This document shows positions 23,814 to 43,640 of a stretch of DNA of 64,000 nucleotides, piece after piece. The notes under the pieces were generated by a model that saw only the letters and a list, made by a program, of their open reading frames with translations, was not told the DNA's origin and searched no databases. The stretch is from assembly GCA_932294295.1 (NCBI GenBank), contig OW028579.1:2857285-2921284 (forward strand), in the 5' to 3' direction. Within the stretch, counting starts at the first letter, position 1. Each line of letters begins with the position of its first letter. This stretch comes from Alitta virens. Taxonomy: Eukaryota > Annelida > Polychaeta > Phyllodocida > Nereididae. The position numbers were made by a program, and so were the translations under genes.

Positions 23814-24080
23814 TTTAACCTTAAGGTCATTAATGTCTGACCACGGTATTGATATATAAGTATGACTTGCTAGTGTACAGGAAAAAAATAGGTGTACAGA
23901 AAGAGAACATCATAAGTCTCCACCTATGAATGAGGAAGTTTTGAAGCAACAGAAAGCATGCCACGTAGGATGAGTGTCATATATCTCCAGGTGAATTTTT
24001 AAGCCATTTTTATTATGTTTCTCCTCATGCTTAATGATAAAAACTATGTCATCATTTGGAAATATACAGATCTCAGTAGG

Positions 24081-24190
24081 TGGGTGTGGGTGGAGTAGGG
24101 CTTTACGTCCTGTATTTCTGCATCAGTTGGGCTAATTAGGATAGGCAGAGACCATGGCAATGAGACGAAGGATGAAACAGCCATCCAACA
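24081..24190 (-). mobile_element. tRNA-derived SINE, family 1 (5'-truncated)
   Basis: Unit C counterpart of 17237-17346; duplication ATCTCAGTAGG at 24070-24080 and 24191-24201. Confidence 0.9.
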
Positions 24191-24755
24191 ATCTCAGTAG
24201 GAGAAGTGAAAAAATTGGTTAATCACAGGGTCCCTTAAGTCAATAGCACACATCATTTAAGAGTAGGCCCCCTAAGAAGTTCGTGACAATATAAAGAAAT
24301 GAGACATCAAACTTACATGACTAAAAGCCATTTGGCATAAGATTACTCAGTTGAGGAAATTATATTACCACAAACCTTAGAACTGCAAAACGAAAACATT
24401 ATAATGATGAGTCATTGATGTCTGAAGAGTCGATAAATTGACAGGGAAATCCTAAGAAAGTTGGAAATTCATAAAATAAGAGTTACTAACAGGAGAGATA
24501 AAGCAACCCAACATATAGTAAGGGTGATTCAAGTATATAATGACAAAGGATATGATGATGGCGCATTTTATATCTTTGTTGACACTGGTGCAATAACTTC
24601 ATTTGCTTATGACTCCAATAAGGTATTATACTCAATGGAGAATAGAACCAATATTTATCATATCATTATTTTATTACTAGAAATTCTTCCTGGAGTAGCT
24701 TTAGAGAGGCAGGATCCTCAAAGACGGGCTAGACAGTACTTAGGGTGGATGGGTG

Positions 24756-24938
24756 GGTGGGTGGATTAGGGCTTTACGTCCTGTATTTCTGCACCAGTTG
24801 GGCTAATTAGGACAGGCAGAGACCATGGCAATGAGACGAAGGATGAAACAGCCATCCAACTTAGGCTCGACCGGGAATCGAACCTGGGACCCAGCGGTTG
24901 GAAGCCCAGAGCGCTACCTCTGAGCTAGGCCTCCGCCC
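24756..24938 (-). mobile_element. tRNA-derived SINE, family 1 (full length)
   Basis: Target-site duplication GGATGGGTG at 24747-24755 and 24939-24947. First of three family-1 copies bounding a 516-bp tandem duplication. Confidence 0.9.
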
Positions 24939-24944
24939 GGATGG

Positions 24945-25085
24945 GTGAGGCGGACTTTGAGTCCCATATTTATGCCAAATAGGGCTGATCAGGACAGGCA
25001 GGTGCCAAGGCAATGAGGCGAATGAAGCAACCTTGGAACATGGGCAGGATTTGAACGTAGGACCAAGTAGTTGGTAGCCAAGCGC
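24945..25085 (-). mobile_element. SINE family 3 (tRNA-like), copy 1
   Basis: On the minus strand it has a B-box-like GTTCAAATCC and a body containing CAAGGTTGCTTCATTCGCCT and GGCACCTGCCTGTCCTGATC. The body is clearly related to family 1 (which has GGTCTCTGCCTGTCCTAATT), so families 1 and 3 share a core. A second copy is at 25460-25600. Confidence 0.6.
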
Positions 25086-25269
25086 ATGGCAACAGTACGT
25101 AGCAAGACATTGAGGAAACAGCTGTGAAATTCTACTTTCAGAAATCCTGAATAATGCCAGGAAAAGGCATATATAATGGTGGTTTTCACACAACAGGAAA
25201 AAGTAACCATCTTATTGTAATGTCTATCAACAAGCTCCGTGAAGAATTTAAGCCTGCATACACTCTAGG

Positions 25270-25454
25270 TGGGGTGGGTGATTAGGGCTTTACGTCCTGT
25301 ATTTCTGCACCAGTTGGGCTAATTAGGACAGGCAGAGACCATGGCAATGAGACGAAGGATGAAACAGCCATCCAACTTAGGCTCGACCGGGAATCAAACC
25401 TGGGACCCAGCGGTTGGAAGCCCAGAGCGCTACCTCTGAGCTAGGCCTCCGCCC
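25270..25454 (-). mobile_element. tRNA-derived SINE, family 1
   Basis: Member of the 516-bp tandem duplication; almost identical to 24756-24938. It has a single base difference in the B-box area (AATCAAACC). Confidence 0.88.
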
Positions 25455-25459
25455 GGATG

Positions 25460-25600
25460 GGTGAGGCGGACTTTGAGTCCCATATTTATGCCAAATAGGG
25501 CTGATCAGGACAGGCAGGTGCCAAGGCAATGAGGCGAATGAAGCAACCTTGGAACATGGGCAGGATTTGAACGTAGGACCAAGTAGTTGGTAGCCAAGCG
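25460..25600 (-). mobile_element. SINE family 3 (tRNA-like), copy 2
   Basis: Exact-looking duplicate of 24945-25085, carried by the 516-bp tandem duplication. Confidence 0.6.
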
Positions 25601-25785
25601 CATGGCAACAGTACGTAGCAAGACATTGAGGAAACAGCTGTGAAATTCTACTTTCAGAAATCCTGAATAATGCCAGGAAAAGGCATATATAATGGTGGTT
25701 TTCACACAACAGGAAAAAGTAACCATCTTATTGTAATGTCTATCAACAAGCTCCGTGAAGAATTTAAGCCTGCATACACTCTAGG

Positions 25786-25971
25786 TGGGGTGGGTGATTA
25801 GGGCTTTACGTCCTGTATTTCTGCACCAGTTGGGCTAATTAGGACAGGCAGAGACCATGGCAATGAGACGAAGGATGAAACAGCCATCCAACTTAGGCTC
25901 GACCGGGAATCGAACCCGGGACCCAGCGGTTGGAAGCCCAGAGCGCTACCTCTGAGCTAGGCCCCTGCCCC
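25786..25971 (-). mobile_element. tRNA-derived SINE, family 1 (full length)
   Basis: Perfect 14-bp target-site duplication GCATACACTCTAGG at 25772-25785 and 25972-25985. This copy was the original insertion at this site; the copy at 25270 sits against the same flank because of the tandem duplication. Confidence 0.93.
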
Positions 25972-25985
25972 GCATACACTCTAGG

Positions 25986-26805
25986 CACAATTGCTAAACT
26001 GAAATTTGGTTCTATCAGACCGCCAGAAGTTCTACTGTGCAGTAAAACTCCCAAGAAATATCTGTGGGTGTACATATCTTGCTGGGTTCACTATCTTTCT
26101 ATAAAATAAATAAACTTCACCTGACATTTAGTTTTTCAGAACATCAAAAAAACAATATGTAAACAAACTAAGTGATGACATCACAATACTCAACATTGGT
26201 TGATGATGCCATTTCCATTGTATTTCCACTGTTTTGGTCTTGATTTATTTCGATGTATCATTTATTTTGTTTAATTAATGGCCGATAGATTCATTAGCTT
26301 ACACATATTTAGTGTGCCTTGATCAAATAAGGTGATTTTCAATCATTTGATGAAGTTTTAAAAAATATTAATTATGACAGACAGCGGAACCTGAAGTCTA
26401 AATTGAAATACTCGGGTGTATCCCCTTCCAACACATTACATGCTTTAATTACTTATAATATCATATTGCATGGTTAATATATAAAGCTGATGCATGTAAT
26501 GTTACCATTCTGGCTATGCCTTAGGCCAGGAGACTATCAGATCAAACCAATGACCGTGAAATGAAACAGGCTGGTAAAAGAATTACAGATTTGATTGCAT
26601 CAGAAACCACAGTATTCAAACAGCAGAAAACTACTTGGGAGTTTTTGTCAACAGATCAGACAGTAACCGTTTCTTTCACTAGTACACATCAAAAATATCC
26701 CATGAAGCAGTTAAGAAAATAATATCAAAAATAAGGAAGTAATCAAGGAAAATATGGATCCTTTGCATCCTGGTCTTATATATCACAAGCTGTGAGAGCT
26801 TTTAT
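25986..26805. other. Intergenic, no gene seen
   Basis: AT-rich sequence between the receptor cluster and SUCLA2. No open frame with coding character, no recognisable repeat. Confidence 0.5.
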
Positions 26806-27170
26806 GAAAATCACGTCTTATGACTGGCAATTTTATATGTGAAAGCTTTGTTGAATGTGACTTCGATGAAAATCGCATGCCTTATGATTGGCAATTTCAT
26901 AAGCGACAGCTTTGAGGAATGGGACTTCGATGACATTCACATGCCTTATGACAGGCAATTTCATAACGTGACAGCTTTGATGAAAACTGACATAACTTTG
27001 ATGAAAATCACATGCATTATAACTGGCAATTGCATAAGTGACAGCTTTGAGGAATGCGACAGCTTTAAAATCACATGCCTTATGACTGGCAATTTCATAA
27101 GTGACATCTTTGATAAAGTGACAACTTTAATGAAAATCACATGCCTTATGACTGGCAATATATTCTGATT
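26806..27170. repeat. Diverged approx. 60-bp tandem repeat
   Basis: Six imperfect units built on ATGAAAATCACATGCCTTAT, GACTGGCAATTTCATAAGTG and ACAGCTTTGA. Both strands stay open across it (plus 26839-27168, minus 26961-27158), an effect of repetition, not evidence of a protein. It lies just beyond the probable 3' end of SUCLA2. Confidence 0.85.
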
Positions 27171-27216
27171 GTTGCAGCTTCTTCATTGACAAACTGATCG
27201 GAAAACAAGAATGGTT

Positions 27217-27222
27217 TTTATT
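27217..27222 (-). terminator. Candidate poly(A) signal for SUCLA2
   Basis: AATAAA on the minus strand, about 460 bp beyond the SUCLA2 stop codon. It is the first canonical hexamer found downstream; usage is inferred. Confidence 0.45.
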
Positions 27223-27680
27223 TCAGTTAATAAATACCTGCAGAGCAGAATTAAATGGTGTGCTGCACAGTCAATACTGTACAAAATTGTTGTAAGACAT
27301 CATGTATATCCATGTAGACACAAATACATGGTTTTCACAATTATGACACCTCCGGAAACTTAACAGAGTGTAGCTATCCAATAACAATATCATCTCCATT
27401 AAATGTACATTGCAACAAGCGAAAAAAACATACTGCCAGTTAAGCAAATGGTACTTTTTATCACAATATTTACATACAAACTTCTGAACTTAGCAAAGCG
27501 AGATGTTATTGAACATTCTGCACTCATGTGGTCTCAAATTTACATAACTCTTCAGTGGTCCGGTTTCTACCATTTTCTACTCGTGGTGGGTCCATTTCCT
27601 TCCATCAACTCATCATATAAATAATACCAACTCGTTTGCATCATTATAGTATTGTCGCAGGATGTATGTTGAATTTGAAA

Positions 27681-35424
<7,744 letters not shown>

Positions 35425-37584
35425 TTTTCTTCTGACCTCCTTTTGCCCTTGCAGGTGCTGCCACCTAACGGATTATACAAGAAATGCTAACTAGCAGATG
35501 CTGATAACATAATTATAACCACTTGATAGAGTGATAGGGTACTTTTTGCAGTACCAAGTGAAAATCTAGCACTACATGATTGTAATAACTAACACAGATA
35601 TGATAACCAAGCAGTGCTCCTTGACCCATAGTCAGGTTCCATGCTAATGCCAATTAAACTGGATTAATAATCATGATAATACTTGTGCCACTTAGCCTTC
35701 TAAAGGTAATAAATAATGTCTTATTTTTAAATTCAAAAGCTGGGCAAGAAATTTATACCAGTGCCAGACCATGCTTCAGTCTCCAGAATGAATTGTATCT
35801 ACATGCACAAGTCACAATAATTTTTTGTCAACTTCCCTCGATCTCTTGATCAAGATTCAAGGGTGTCTCCATCATTGGGTCCCAGTACCCTGGGAATCCA
35901 CCCCTGAAATCTCACTATTTCGATCCCTTTTTAACTGTATCACTGGTCAGCCAATTATTGCTCGCTTTGGCACAGCCCTGAGCCAGACATACTTAGTCTC
36001 ACTCCTTACTCATTTGGTGACTGTCTCACTCATCTAGACTTCAGTAGTATTTTCTTTTCATATTTTAGTTTGTCTCACACCGAGTAACGATAAAACTTCA
36101 ACATTTTATGTAAACTGGTTGGAAAGGGCCAAATCTCTCGTTCACCACTCCATAACTTGGCATCTCTGCCTAAGCGCCAATTTATGTGACCTTTCTACTT
36201 TGACCCCATTTTGGGCTGCCAATCAGCAGTGGTCTTCAGATGTCCAGTGGCAGCAGTTTAAACTGCAACAACATGGCCCTAATGGCGCCTTAAATGTTTG
36301 AAACACTGAAACCACATGTTTTGGCAAACATTAAGGGGTTAACTTGCGATTGGTTGAGGCAAAGCAGGCCAGCAAAGGTCGAGCTAATAAATATGCATGA
36401 ATTGACCCAGATAGTAAAGTCAGTGGTGAGGGTTGCTAAGGCTTGGCGTGCGAGGGTGGGGTGTCTCCAAACCAGCTCTCAGGATAAGTGAATTAACGAA
36501 ACAGATCATCATTCCCTGGAGTCTTGACACTTCCAAGTACCCGAGCTGAACGAAAAGTATCAAAGAACAAATCATAAAACCTCAAACCAATATTTTTTTA
36601 TTAATTCTTGGCATATTACGGACCAGATCCCATTTAAACAATTATATGGTCACCATCATTTCTTCTGACGGGCATATTTATTAATATGGAAAGTTAACTC
36701 AGTCATTAAAAATTCATAGAAAGTTGTATTATTACAGTATCCATAAATAAACAGAATATATAATTCGCCAAAAGGATAAATTAAAATATAGAGTAAAGTT
36801 AAATATTTTGAAGAAAATAACCAAGATTACACGGGTTTTCTAAGATTTAAAACCAACAAAGTTGTGCAGGGTATACTTTGTACAACAAAACACAAGTCCT
36901 AGGTTTGATAGGACTGTACAATAATTCTTCACTTGTTCGGTATGCGAAATACTAAATATTCCCTTTTTCTCACATTGAGTGACACACCAAGTCCATCTTT
37001 CTTCACAATTTCCACTTATAATTAAGTAAATACACTACATTGGATTAATTAGGCATACATAACTTTTGTAAGCATGGTAAAAAGATAGGCGTGAGCATTT
37101 CAATAAGCCAGTACTTTAATAAAAAGTTTAACAGAACATAAAATTTTCTATCAAGGAAACAACTGATATTATTTCAATATCACCAAGTGCGCAATAAGCG
37201 GTTTCCTAATCGGCCTTCATATATCCAACAGAGGGCGTTCAGGCATAGCAGTGCCACCTACTGTTTAGTCTAATCATTAGACACCAGTAAGTTCTATTAC
37301 TGGAATTACTCAATGACGACAATTTACCATCAATGTGTTTCTTAATTGTAGGCTCACATTACAGCGTAAACTAGTCCTTATTTAACAGCATATTCCCTAT
37401 TTAACTGGTACACTAGAAAAAAAAAAAGGTTAACAAAGTCTCTCATGAAAAGCTTTGCAAATGGTGTCAAACACCACAAATAAAGTCACTATGCAGCATT
37501 TAATATCCATTCACTCGGCTTCTGTTCAATATAATGAACTGTATATATGAATGACTTGAAAGCAAGTGGCATAACCATTGAGTT
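35425..37584. other. Spacer: SUCLA2 promoter side and CAB39 3' UTR side
   Basis: Both flanking genes are on the minus strand, so this holds the SUCLA2 5' flank (near 35425-35500) and the CAB39 3' untranslated region (from 37584 downward; an AATAAA on the minus strand occurs near 36600). I see no coding frame or known repeat in the middle. Confidence 0.45.
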
Positions 37585-40500
37585 TTAGTGATCCTCAATG
37601 GGCTTTAGTTCTTTGATTTGCTTGATTAGGTAGGCTTTTTCATCCTTGAACTGCTCATCCTCTGACCGATCCGTGTGGAAATGTGTGAGAAACTCTACAA
37701 GTTTGTCTTTATTCCGCAGAAGGATCTCTAGGATTGGTCTCGGCTTATTCGGATTGGCAACAAACACCTGTATAAAACAAAGAAAAATTTTTTTTGTATT
37801 TGTCTATGAGGCTCATTTCTTATGGGCTGTTCCATTTAAAAAAGGAGGGGGGGGGGGGGAGGGGAGACCTGAAAATTGGTATCAAACTGACCAGTATTTT
37901 CTTTAATGTAGAACAAAGCAGGGGTCAAAAAACAGATGGGGGGGGGGGGGGGGCTAAACATTTTCAGGTCCACCCCCCCCCCCCCCCTTTGAATGGACCA
38001 GCCCTAAGTACAATCTCTATTCTTTAGGGCTCATTTCTGTTTATCTGCTTATCCAGAAATGGTCAAATAAGGTGCTTTCAATAAATAACAACATACAACC
38101 AAGAAAAAGAATTAAATTAGAAAATTTAAAAAATGACATTGGATCATGTAGTAAACAATCAAAATTATTAGAGGTGTTATTAGACAGATACATTTGAAAA
38201 AAATCTTGCCGCACACAAGGTTTATTAATAAATTATCATCATCGTAGTTTGACTACGAGGCAAGTATTTAAATTGTTGATACTTTACCTTGAATACATGG
38301 AAGGCCTCGAACTGAATGCTCCGTGACTTTTCTCGTAACATATTCATCATAAGTTTCAGGTTGTCAGGGTTACTTATGTATCGCGTCATAGTCGTGAAGT
38401 TGTGACGATCTAACAGTAGTTCTCCGAGCAACTGTATGAAGAATGAAGCGGAAGATTCAGTTTAATGTAACAATGAGACGTTCTAATAGCAACACCCGAA
38501 ATGTTATGAAATGACAAAACAATGTCAACCCTCTACACCTACCTTCAAAGCTTGTCGCCTTGTTACATAATTTTCAGAGTTGAGTAACTTTTGATAGTGG
38601 GTGAATACCTTGTCGTAGTTAGTTTCCAAATATTCAGCACATAGCATTTTATGACGTGTCAACAATTCCTGCAATCGAAAGAGCAACAACTTTAAAATTA
38701 CATAGTATACTGTATACAAATATATATATCAGGGATGTGATTGATCAGTGATAAAAAAACCTGAAAATGTCAGGATGAATAAGCGCCCTGTCCGGGGGCA
38801 TCCCCCCATCCCCTCAATGTGAGAAACATTTATAATCACATTACTTAACTAATTTATCATCCTCAACTCATAACCTAATCGCTGCCACACAATTCAGAAT
38901 ATTCAATGAAAGACGACAAATCAAATATATCTAAGCTTATCCTAAAACAACTAAAATAAATTAATTTCCGCAATTACAAAACGGCTTAGTCTTGATTTTC
39001 ATTTCGGGCTTTTCAACACAAACCTTAAATGTAGAGAAAGCGTCAGATGCAATATCGAATGTGGAGACTTCTACGTAATTGAAGAAATTGTAAAAATCTG
39101 GAGAATTGAGCATGATCTTGGCAAGAGCTTCGTGACGACAGCATTCTCGCAACATGTTTCCACAGTTCAGAGCTATTTCTTGATTTTCATACCTGGAATA
39201 AAAATAGAAATGATTGATTCCAATTTCATACAGACAAGTAAATACCTCTACTCTTGGGATTTATATAACTTCGCATCACTTCATAATGATATATAGGTCT
39301 TATGTGACCTCACAATATCGGTATTTAATTCATTCATTCGTTGATATACAGTGGCCGACATCGAAGTTGTGGCCGACACCGGATTTGTGGACGTCTATAG
39401 TGAAGTCCAGGGGCGGATTCAGAACATTTTGACAGAGAAAGAGTTAATTTCAACGTCGACCACTGTATGTTGTTAACAAATTACCGTAGACCAAGATTAG
39501 GTCCACATGGATTTAAAGAATAACTAGCAAAAAAACGCTGGTCTTCTATTATAGTATAATCCAAAAAAAATCTCCACTTGATTTTTTATCTTATTTTTAC
39601 ATAAAAGTGATAGCGAAGCACAAAAAATAAAATAAATGTACCTAAAAAGTAAAACCCAAATTTTCTAATCCATAAAAACACCTCTCTGTATAAATTAAGT
39701 TTACTATCTCAGCAATCTTAATTTTAAGCCATTTTGTCATCATTGTAGCCAATTTGTTATGGTCACAAAGAAGCAGCAGAAATGAAAATGGGGAATATAG
39801 CAAATTTCAAGTTATTTCTTTCCCAGAAGTGTGTTTTATTAGATTGAAAGTTGGGATTTGAATTGTTGCTAACATTTCTATCCATCTTGCGAATAACAAG
39901 TGGACATTTATTATGGGATCCTAGTATAATAAACAGTGTTCCCGCTAGGCACCACGCCCAACGTCCGTTGTGCCATGCCTTATGCCCGTTTATTGTCAAA
40001 GTCATGCCGGAAATTAAGTTAAGACTTTTTTTTTTTTTTAACTAGCTATATGTCTCTCTTTAGGTTTCCTCATATCCTTGTGCGCCATGCCTATTTGATA
40101 ACCTAGCTGGAACACTGATATACGATTCATTTTACATTGTTGTCTGCTTCGCAGCTGGTATAAATCATCGTCTCAATTGGCTCAATTAAAAGATTGGGAA
40201 AAGAAAAAATCTTCCAAGGTTAATTCTTACAATTTGTAGACATTCTCAAGATCAGAAGTAGCACTCACCCGCGCATCAAGGTGAACAGAATTTCATTATG
40301 TGAGCAGATGTGTTCTACAGTCGGGTGCCGAGCTCCAATTTGCCTCCGAAGCAAATTGTTGAAGATATGTGCCACATCCTTCTTGCCCTTCAAATAACAC
40401 AAAACGCAGGTCATTGGTATGGTACATTCATTTTCTTTTTTAATTCAATTCAAAGACTATTTTCTTAAATTTTGATGACATCACTGTACATTATGAATTA

Positions 40501-41861
40501 CTTTTTTCTTAAATTATAATAACATCATTCTACATTTGTTCTATGCACATAAATTATGCATTATACATTAAGGGAAGAATTTAATGTCAGTCCTTTGTTC
40601 TGCCAACACCAATGATTGGAAATTTAGTCACAATAATAATTTAAACCTTTAAACCCATGTTCTATTAGTTCTAACAAAAAAAACCAATAATATTTTAATT
40701 CTATCTCCGGCAACAATTATTTAATTTTTAGCTTCCGGATCCACCGACATGAGAAATGATTTAACAGAAACATAAAATAACATGTCCCAAGGTTATTTTC
40801 TGAAATTGTATCCAATTTTTGCCCAACTAAAAATTACCCTGAGAAGATCCAAGAAGCTAAAGATCAATAAATGTGACCTTCGTACATACCTCAAAATCTA
40901 TCTTTGCAAGATTTTGAATTAGCAGAAGAAGCATGTTATTGTTGTACATTTCCTGCGCCAGTTGAGCCGTCACTTCCGTTTGAGGCTCCTGGTCAGCCGT
41001 ACCGTACAACATATTCTTCATGGTGGATAGACATTTCGACACGTCTTCAAGAGCCTGAGAAATAGATAAAACAAGTTAGTAAAATACCTTAATTTTTCTT
41101 CAAAGATTAGAATATCTAGGTCCCATTAAACTACAGACTGAAATTCCTAGATATCTATGCTGAGGCAAGTAAAAGATCCCACCCATGGGGTAAATGTGTA
41201 TCATGGGTGGACTACTCCTCTCTCTCACCTCATCAATTAACCATCGATAGCGGCAAACTACTGGTAATGTAACACGCCAGTCCCATGTAAAGTCTAACTC
41301 CGAATACCAATACGTAAATTTCAGTCTACAGTCTAATGGCAAATTAATGCTCATATTTGTAGCATGTAAAACTCTCCAACCCGATAAGCTTTTGATGTAT
41401 CAGGAGTTGATTTAAAGGAACTTCAACAAATAATTAATTTAGAAGCGCACTTTAAAGATGTTCCTCTTCTTATGCATTTTACTTGCATAATCTTATCAGT
41501 GGGAAGAAATGATTCAAACTGCACAATAATATAAGAACTCAAAATTGCAGTCTCGTTTTGAGTAAAGGGAAGAATGCGCATTTCGCACCTGTTTACACTT
41601 CTGGGAAAAGTACTTGGGATACTTTGGAATACGTAATGCTAGATTGCTCAAGAAATTTTACTTTCTAGCATTTAAAATAAATCACATTGGTTCCAATTCA
41701 AAAGACGTTTATCTGTCAAAAAGCTATGACACAAGCAGTGACTTTATAATTACCTTAGTAAATTTCTTATCATCCTTGCTGTCCTGCAGAGTGAGAAGAC
41801 CTTCCCTCAAACTCCGCACTAACTCTTGGGGATTTTTGTGTTTGCTCCCGAACAACGGCAT
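37585..41861 (-). CDS. CAB39: Calcium-binding protein 39 / MO25, LKB1-STRAD scaffold
   Basis: Complete, 337 aa (human CAB39 341). Coding exons (minus): 41754-41861, 40890-41054, 40269-40387, 39024-39192, 38543-38668, 38288-38431, 37585-37767; every junction GT-AG and in frame. MO25 is a helical-repeat (armadillo-like) scaffold that holds the LKB1-STRAD kinase complex in its active state. Recognisable blocks: [11 protein letters not shown] at the start, [101 protein letters not shown] and [19 protein letters not shown] near the end. The start exon is preceded by an acceptor (TTCTTGCAG, exon from 41918), so at least one non-coding 5' exon lies upstream, perhaps near 43.4 kb. Confidence 0.97.
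37822..38030. mobile_element. Poly-G/poly-C MITE-like element in the last CAB39 intron
   Basis: Inverted ends TGGGCTGTTCCATTTAAA and TTTGAATGGACCAGCCCT enclose two G runs (about 37846-37864 and 37938-37953) and a long C run (about 37973-37987). Possible flanking duplication GCTCATTTCT (37811-37820 and 38028-38038). Opposing homopurine and homopyrimidine runs could form quadruplex or triplex structures. Confidence 0.6.
39934..40117. mobile_element. MITE with CAGTGTTCC.GCTAGG ends (CAB39 intron)
   Basis: Ends CAGTGTTCCCGCTAGG and CCTAGCTGGAACACTG, 184 bp, sharing GTGCGCCATGCC with the copy at 32042-32210. Confidence 0.75.
41150..41260 (+). repeat. SINE family 2 fragment (CAB39 intron 1)
   Basis: GCTGAGGCAAGTAAAAGATC and CTCTCTCTCACCTCATCAAT match, in reverse complement, the 11850-11970 part of the family 2 composite. 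Confidence 0.55.
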
Positions 41862-43279
41862 CTTGTCTAGCCCTGGTGAGTGTGGACCGACTGGCCCAGT
41901 ATTTCACAACTTGTGATTCTGCAAGAACAATGTTATGAAATAAAAATCTGGTCTGTTGTTTTTAATCATAAAGTGTGTCCTTGATATCAATTTTCATTTG
42001 ATATCGATATCAGTATTCAACTTTCGATATTGCAATATCGCACAAATTTTGTATTAGCAGCATTTCCAGTTACAAATGCAACCACTAGTCACAGGAATAT
42101 AACTCCCAAGTCATCGTGAAAACCATTTACCTTTAATGTGATAACTACTGAGCCAATTTGTTAGGAAATCAGTTAGCAATTGTATGTTGGGGCTGTGTGG
42201 TCATTCTTAGTCAAGTGCTCATCATGGCACACATGTACAATTAAAGAGGTTAAACAAAGAATCGAAACATGAATTTCGATATCAATAACAACCCTATGGT
42301 GTACCTAATTCCTTGATTACCCTCAAGTTGCCTCAACCCTAATTAATAACCATTAACAAATACTCTGGCCATGTAAATAAACAAATATTATATTTTTATA
42401 CGTTTGTATTCAAGCAGTGACACTGAAAAGTAAGTTCAAGCACTTGGCACATGTTGACTTGGTTGTAGGTGGCACCTGGTGTTCACGGAATTAGGACCTC
42501 ATGGAATTAGGTACACCAACTATGCACAGATGGATATCAGTACAGCATGTTTCGGCACGAAATAATAACTTGATATATGCAGATCAGTAAATGGTGAATA
42601 TTCAATCAGTAAAATTAAAATACAAATAAAATGCAGTATCATTAATGATTCATTGACACTAACAAGTAACCACTTTGAACAGTTGAAATCACTTCGTAAA
42701 GCATCCATTAATTTCAGAAGACTTAAAATCCATGGAATTCTTAAACATAAGGCAAGATTAAAGAGCTGGTCAGTACCTATGAAATCCTGTATCTAATGTA
42801 AGGGTTGAAAAAGTTTGTGGAATGCCGAATCAGTTGGTTTTATTGACAAGGGATCCACGCAAAGATTAGCAATGACACTATGAGTACTGATAACGCATGA
42901 ATGACACACAAGAAGTGACTGAGTGATATTAGTGAAGTTAAACATCATTGAAACCACAGGCACTGGGAGAGACACTCAGACAGGGGAGAAGCTTATGGAA
43001 TGAAATGATTGACACCATTCCACAGTATTGCACAATCAATATCAATAGAGCATGCCTATAGATCTGTCAAAGCCAGACACTTTTATTGGGGTAAACATAC
43101 TTGACTCAGCCAAGCAAACGAGATATCAAGGACTATGTGATCTTAGTCTACAGTCTGGTATTCGTGAATCACACTGCAGGGTCATGACTTGTCTTTGGTT
43201 TTACGTCCGTCATGTTCAACATTTCCCAACTGACCCACCGACATTCTCAATTACACTACACCCACATCCACGAAGCTAT

Positions 43280-43640
43280 GGTGTTCATCGGCCCTAATAG
43301 CAAGTAAGACATGCTAGACGACAAGACTAGAGGCGTGGGCGTTAGACTATACATACAATAACACACCCTTCCGAGATTGACAGATCGTTCCACAACATGG
43401 CAGATGAAATTTGTGACACGGCCGTGCCGTTCCGGCCGCATTTCTCACAGATTATCACTCGCAGGTTTTTTCTCCGTAAAATATTTCAAGGCACGGACAT
43501 TCATAAGTTCATTTCGATGTTTTTCTACCAGGGGACAGCTATTTAAAGGCCAAGGAAACGATACTTTACCTGGTTCAGTAAACGGTAGCTCCCTAAAACT
43601 TTGAACTCAAGTGTGACGTCTGTGGGACATACTGCGCAGA
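43280..43640. promoter_or_regulatory. Possible promoter / 5' exon region of CAB39
   Basis: Less AT-rich and CpG-containing (ACACGGCCGTGCCGTTCCGG near 43420) than its surroundings, and 1.4 kb upstream of the first known CAB39 exon, which needs a 5' partner exon. A plus-strand ATG at 43397 opens a 51-codon frame in a fair context but I cannot connect it to other exons. Weak inference. Confidence 0.25.

Larger units (their letters stand above)
18370..24755. repeat. Segmental duplication unit C
   Basis: Direct-repeat partner of 11355-17950. Conserved order: SINE family 2, receptor tail exon, transmembrane exon, ectodomain exons, three CTCCAGA-family MITEs, two family-1 SINEs at the same target sites. 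Confidence 0.92.

Noticed and set aside
26839..27168. 109-codon protein in the 60-bp repeat
   Set aside because: Both strands are open because of the repeat; unit lengths vary without keeping a motif.
43397..43552. 51-codon frame starting MADEICDTAVPF
   Set aside because: Fair start context but no conserved domain and no partner exon; kept only as part of a possible promoter region.
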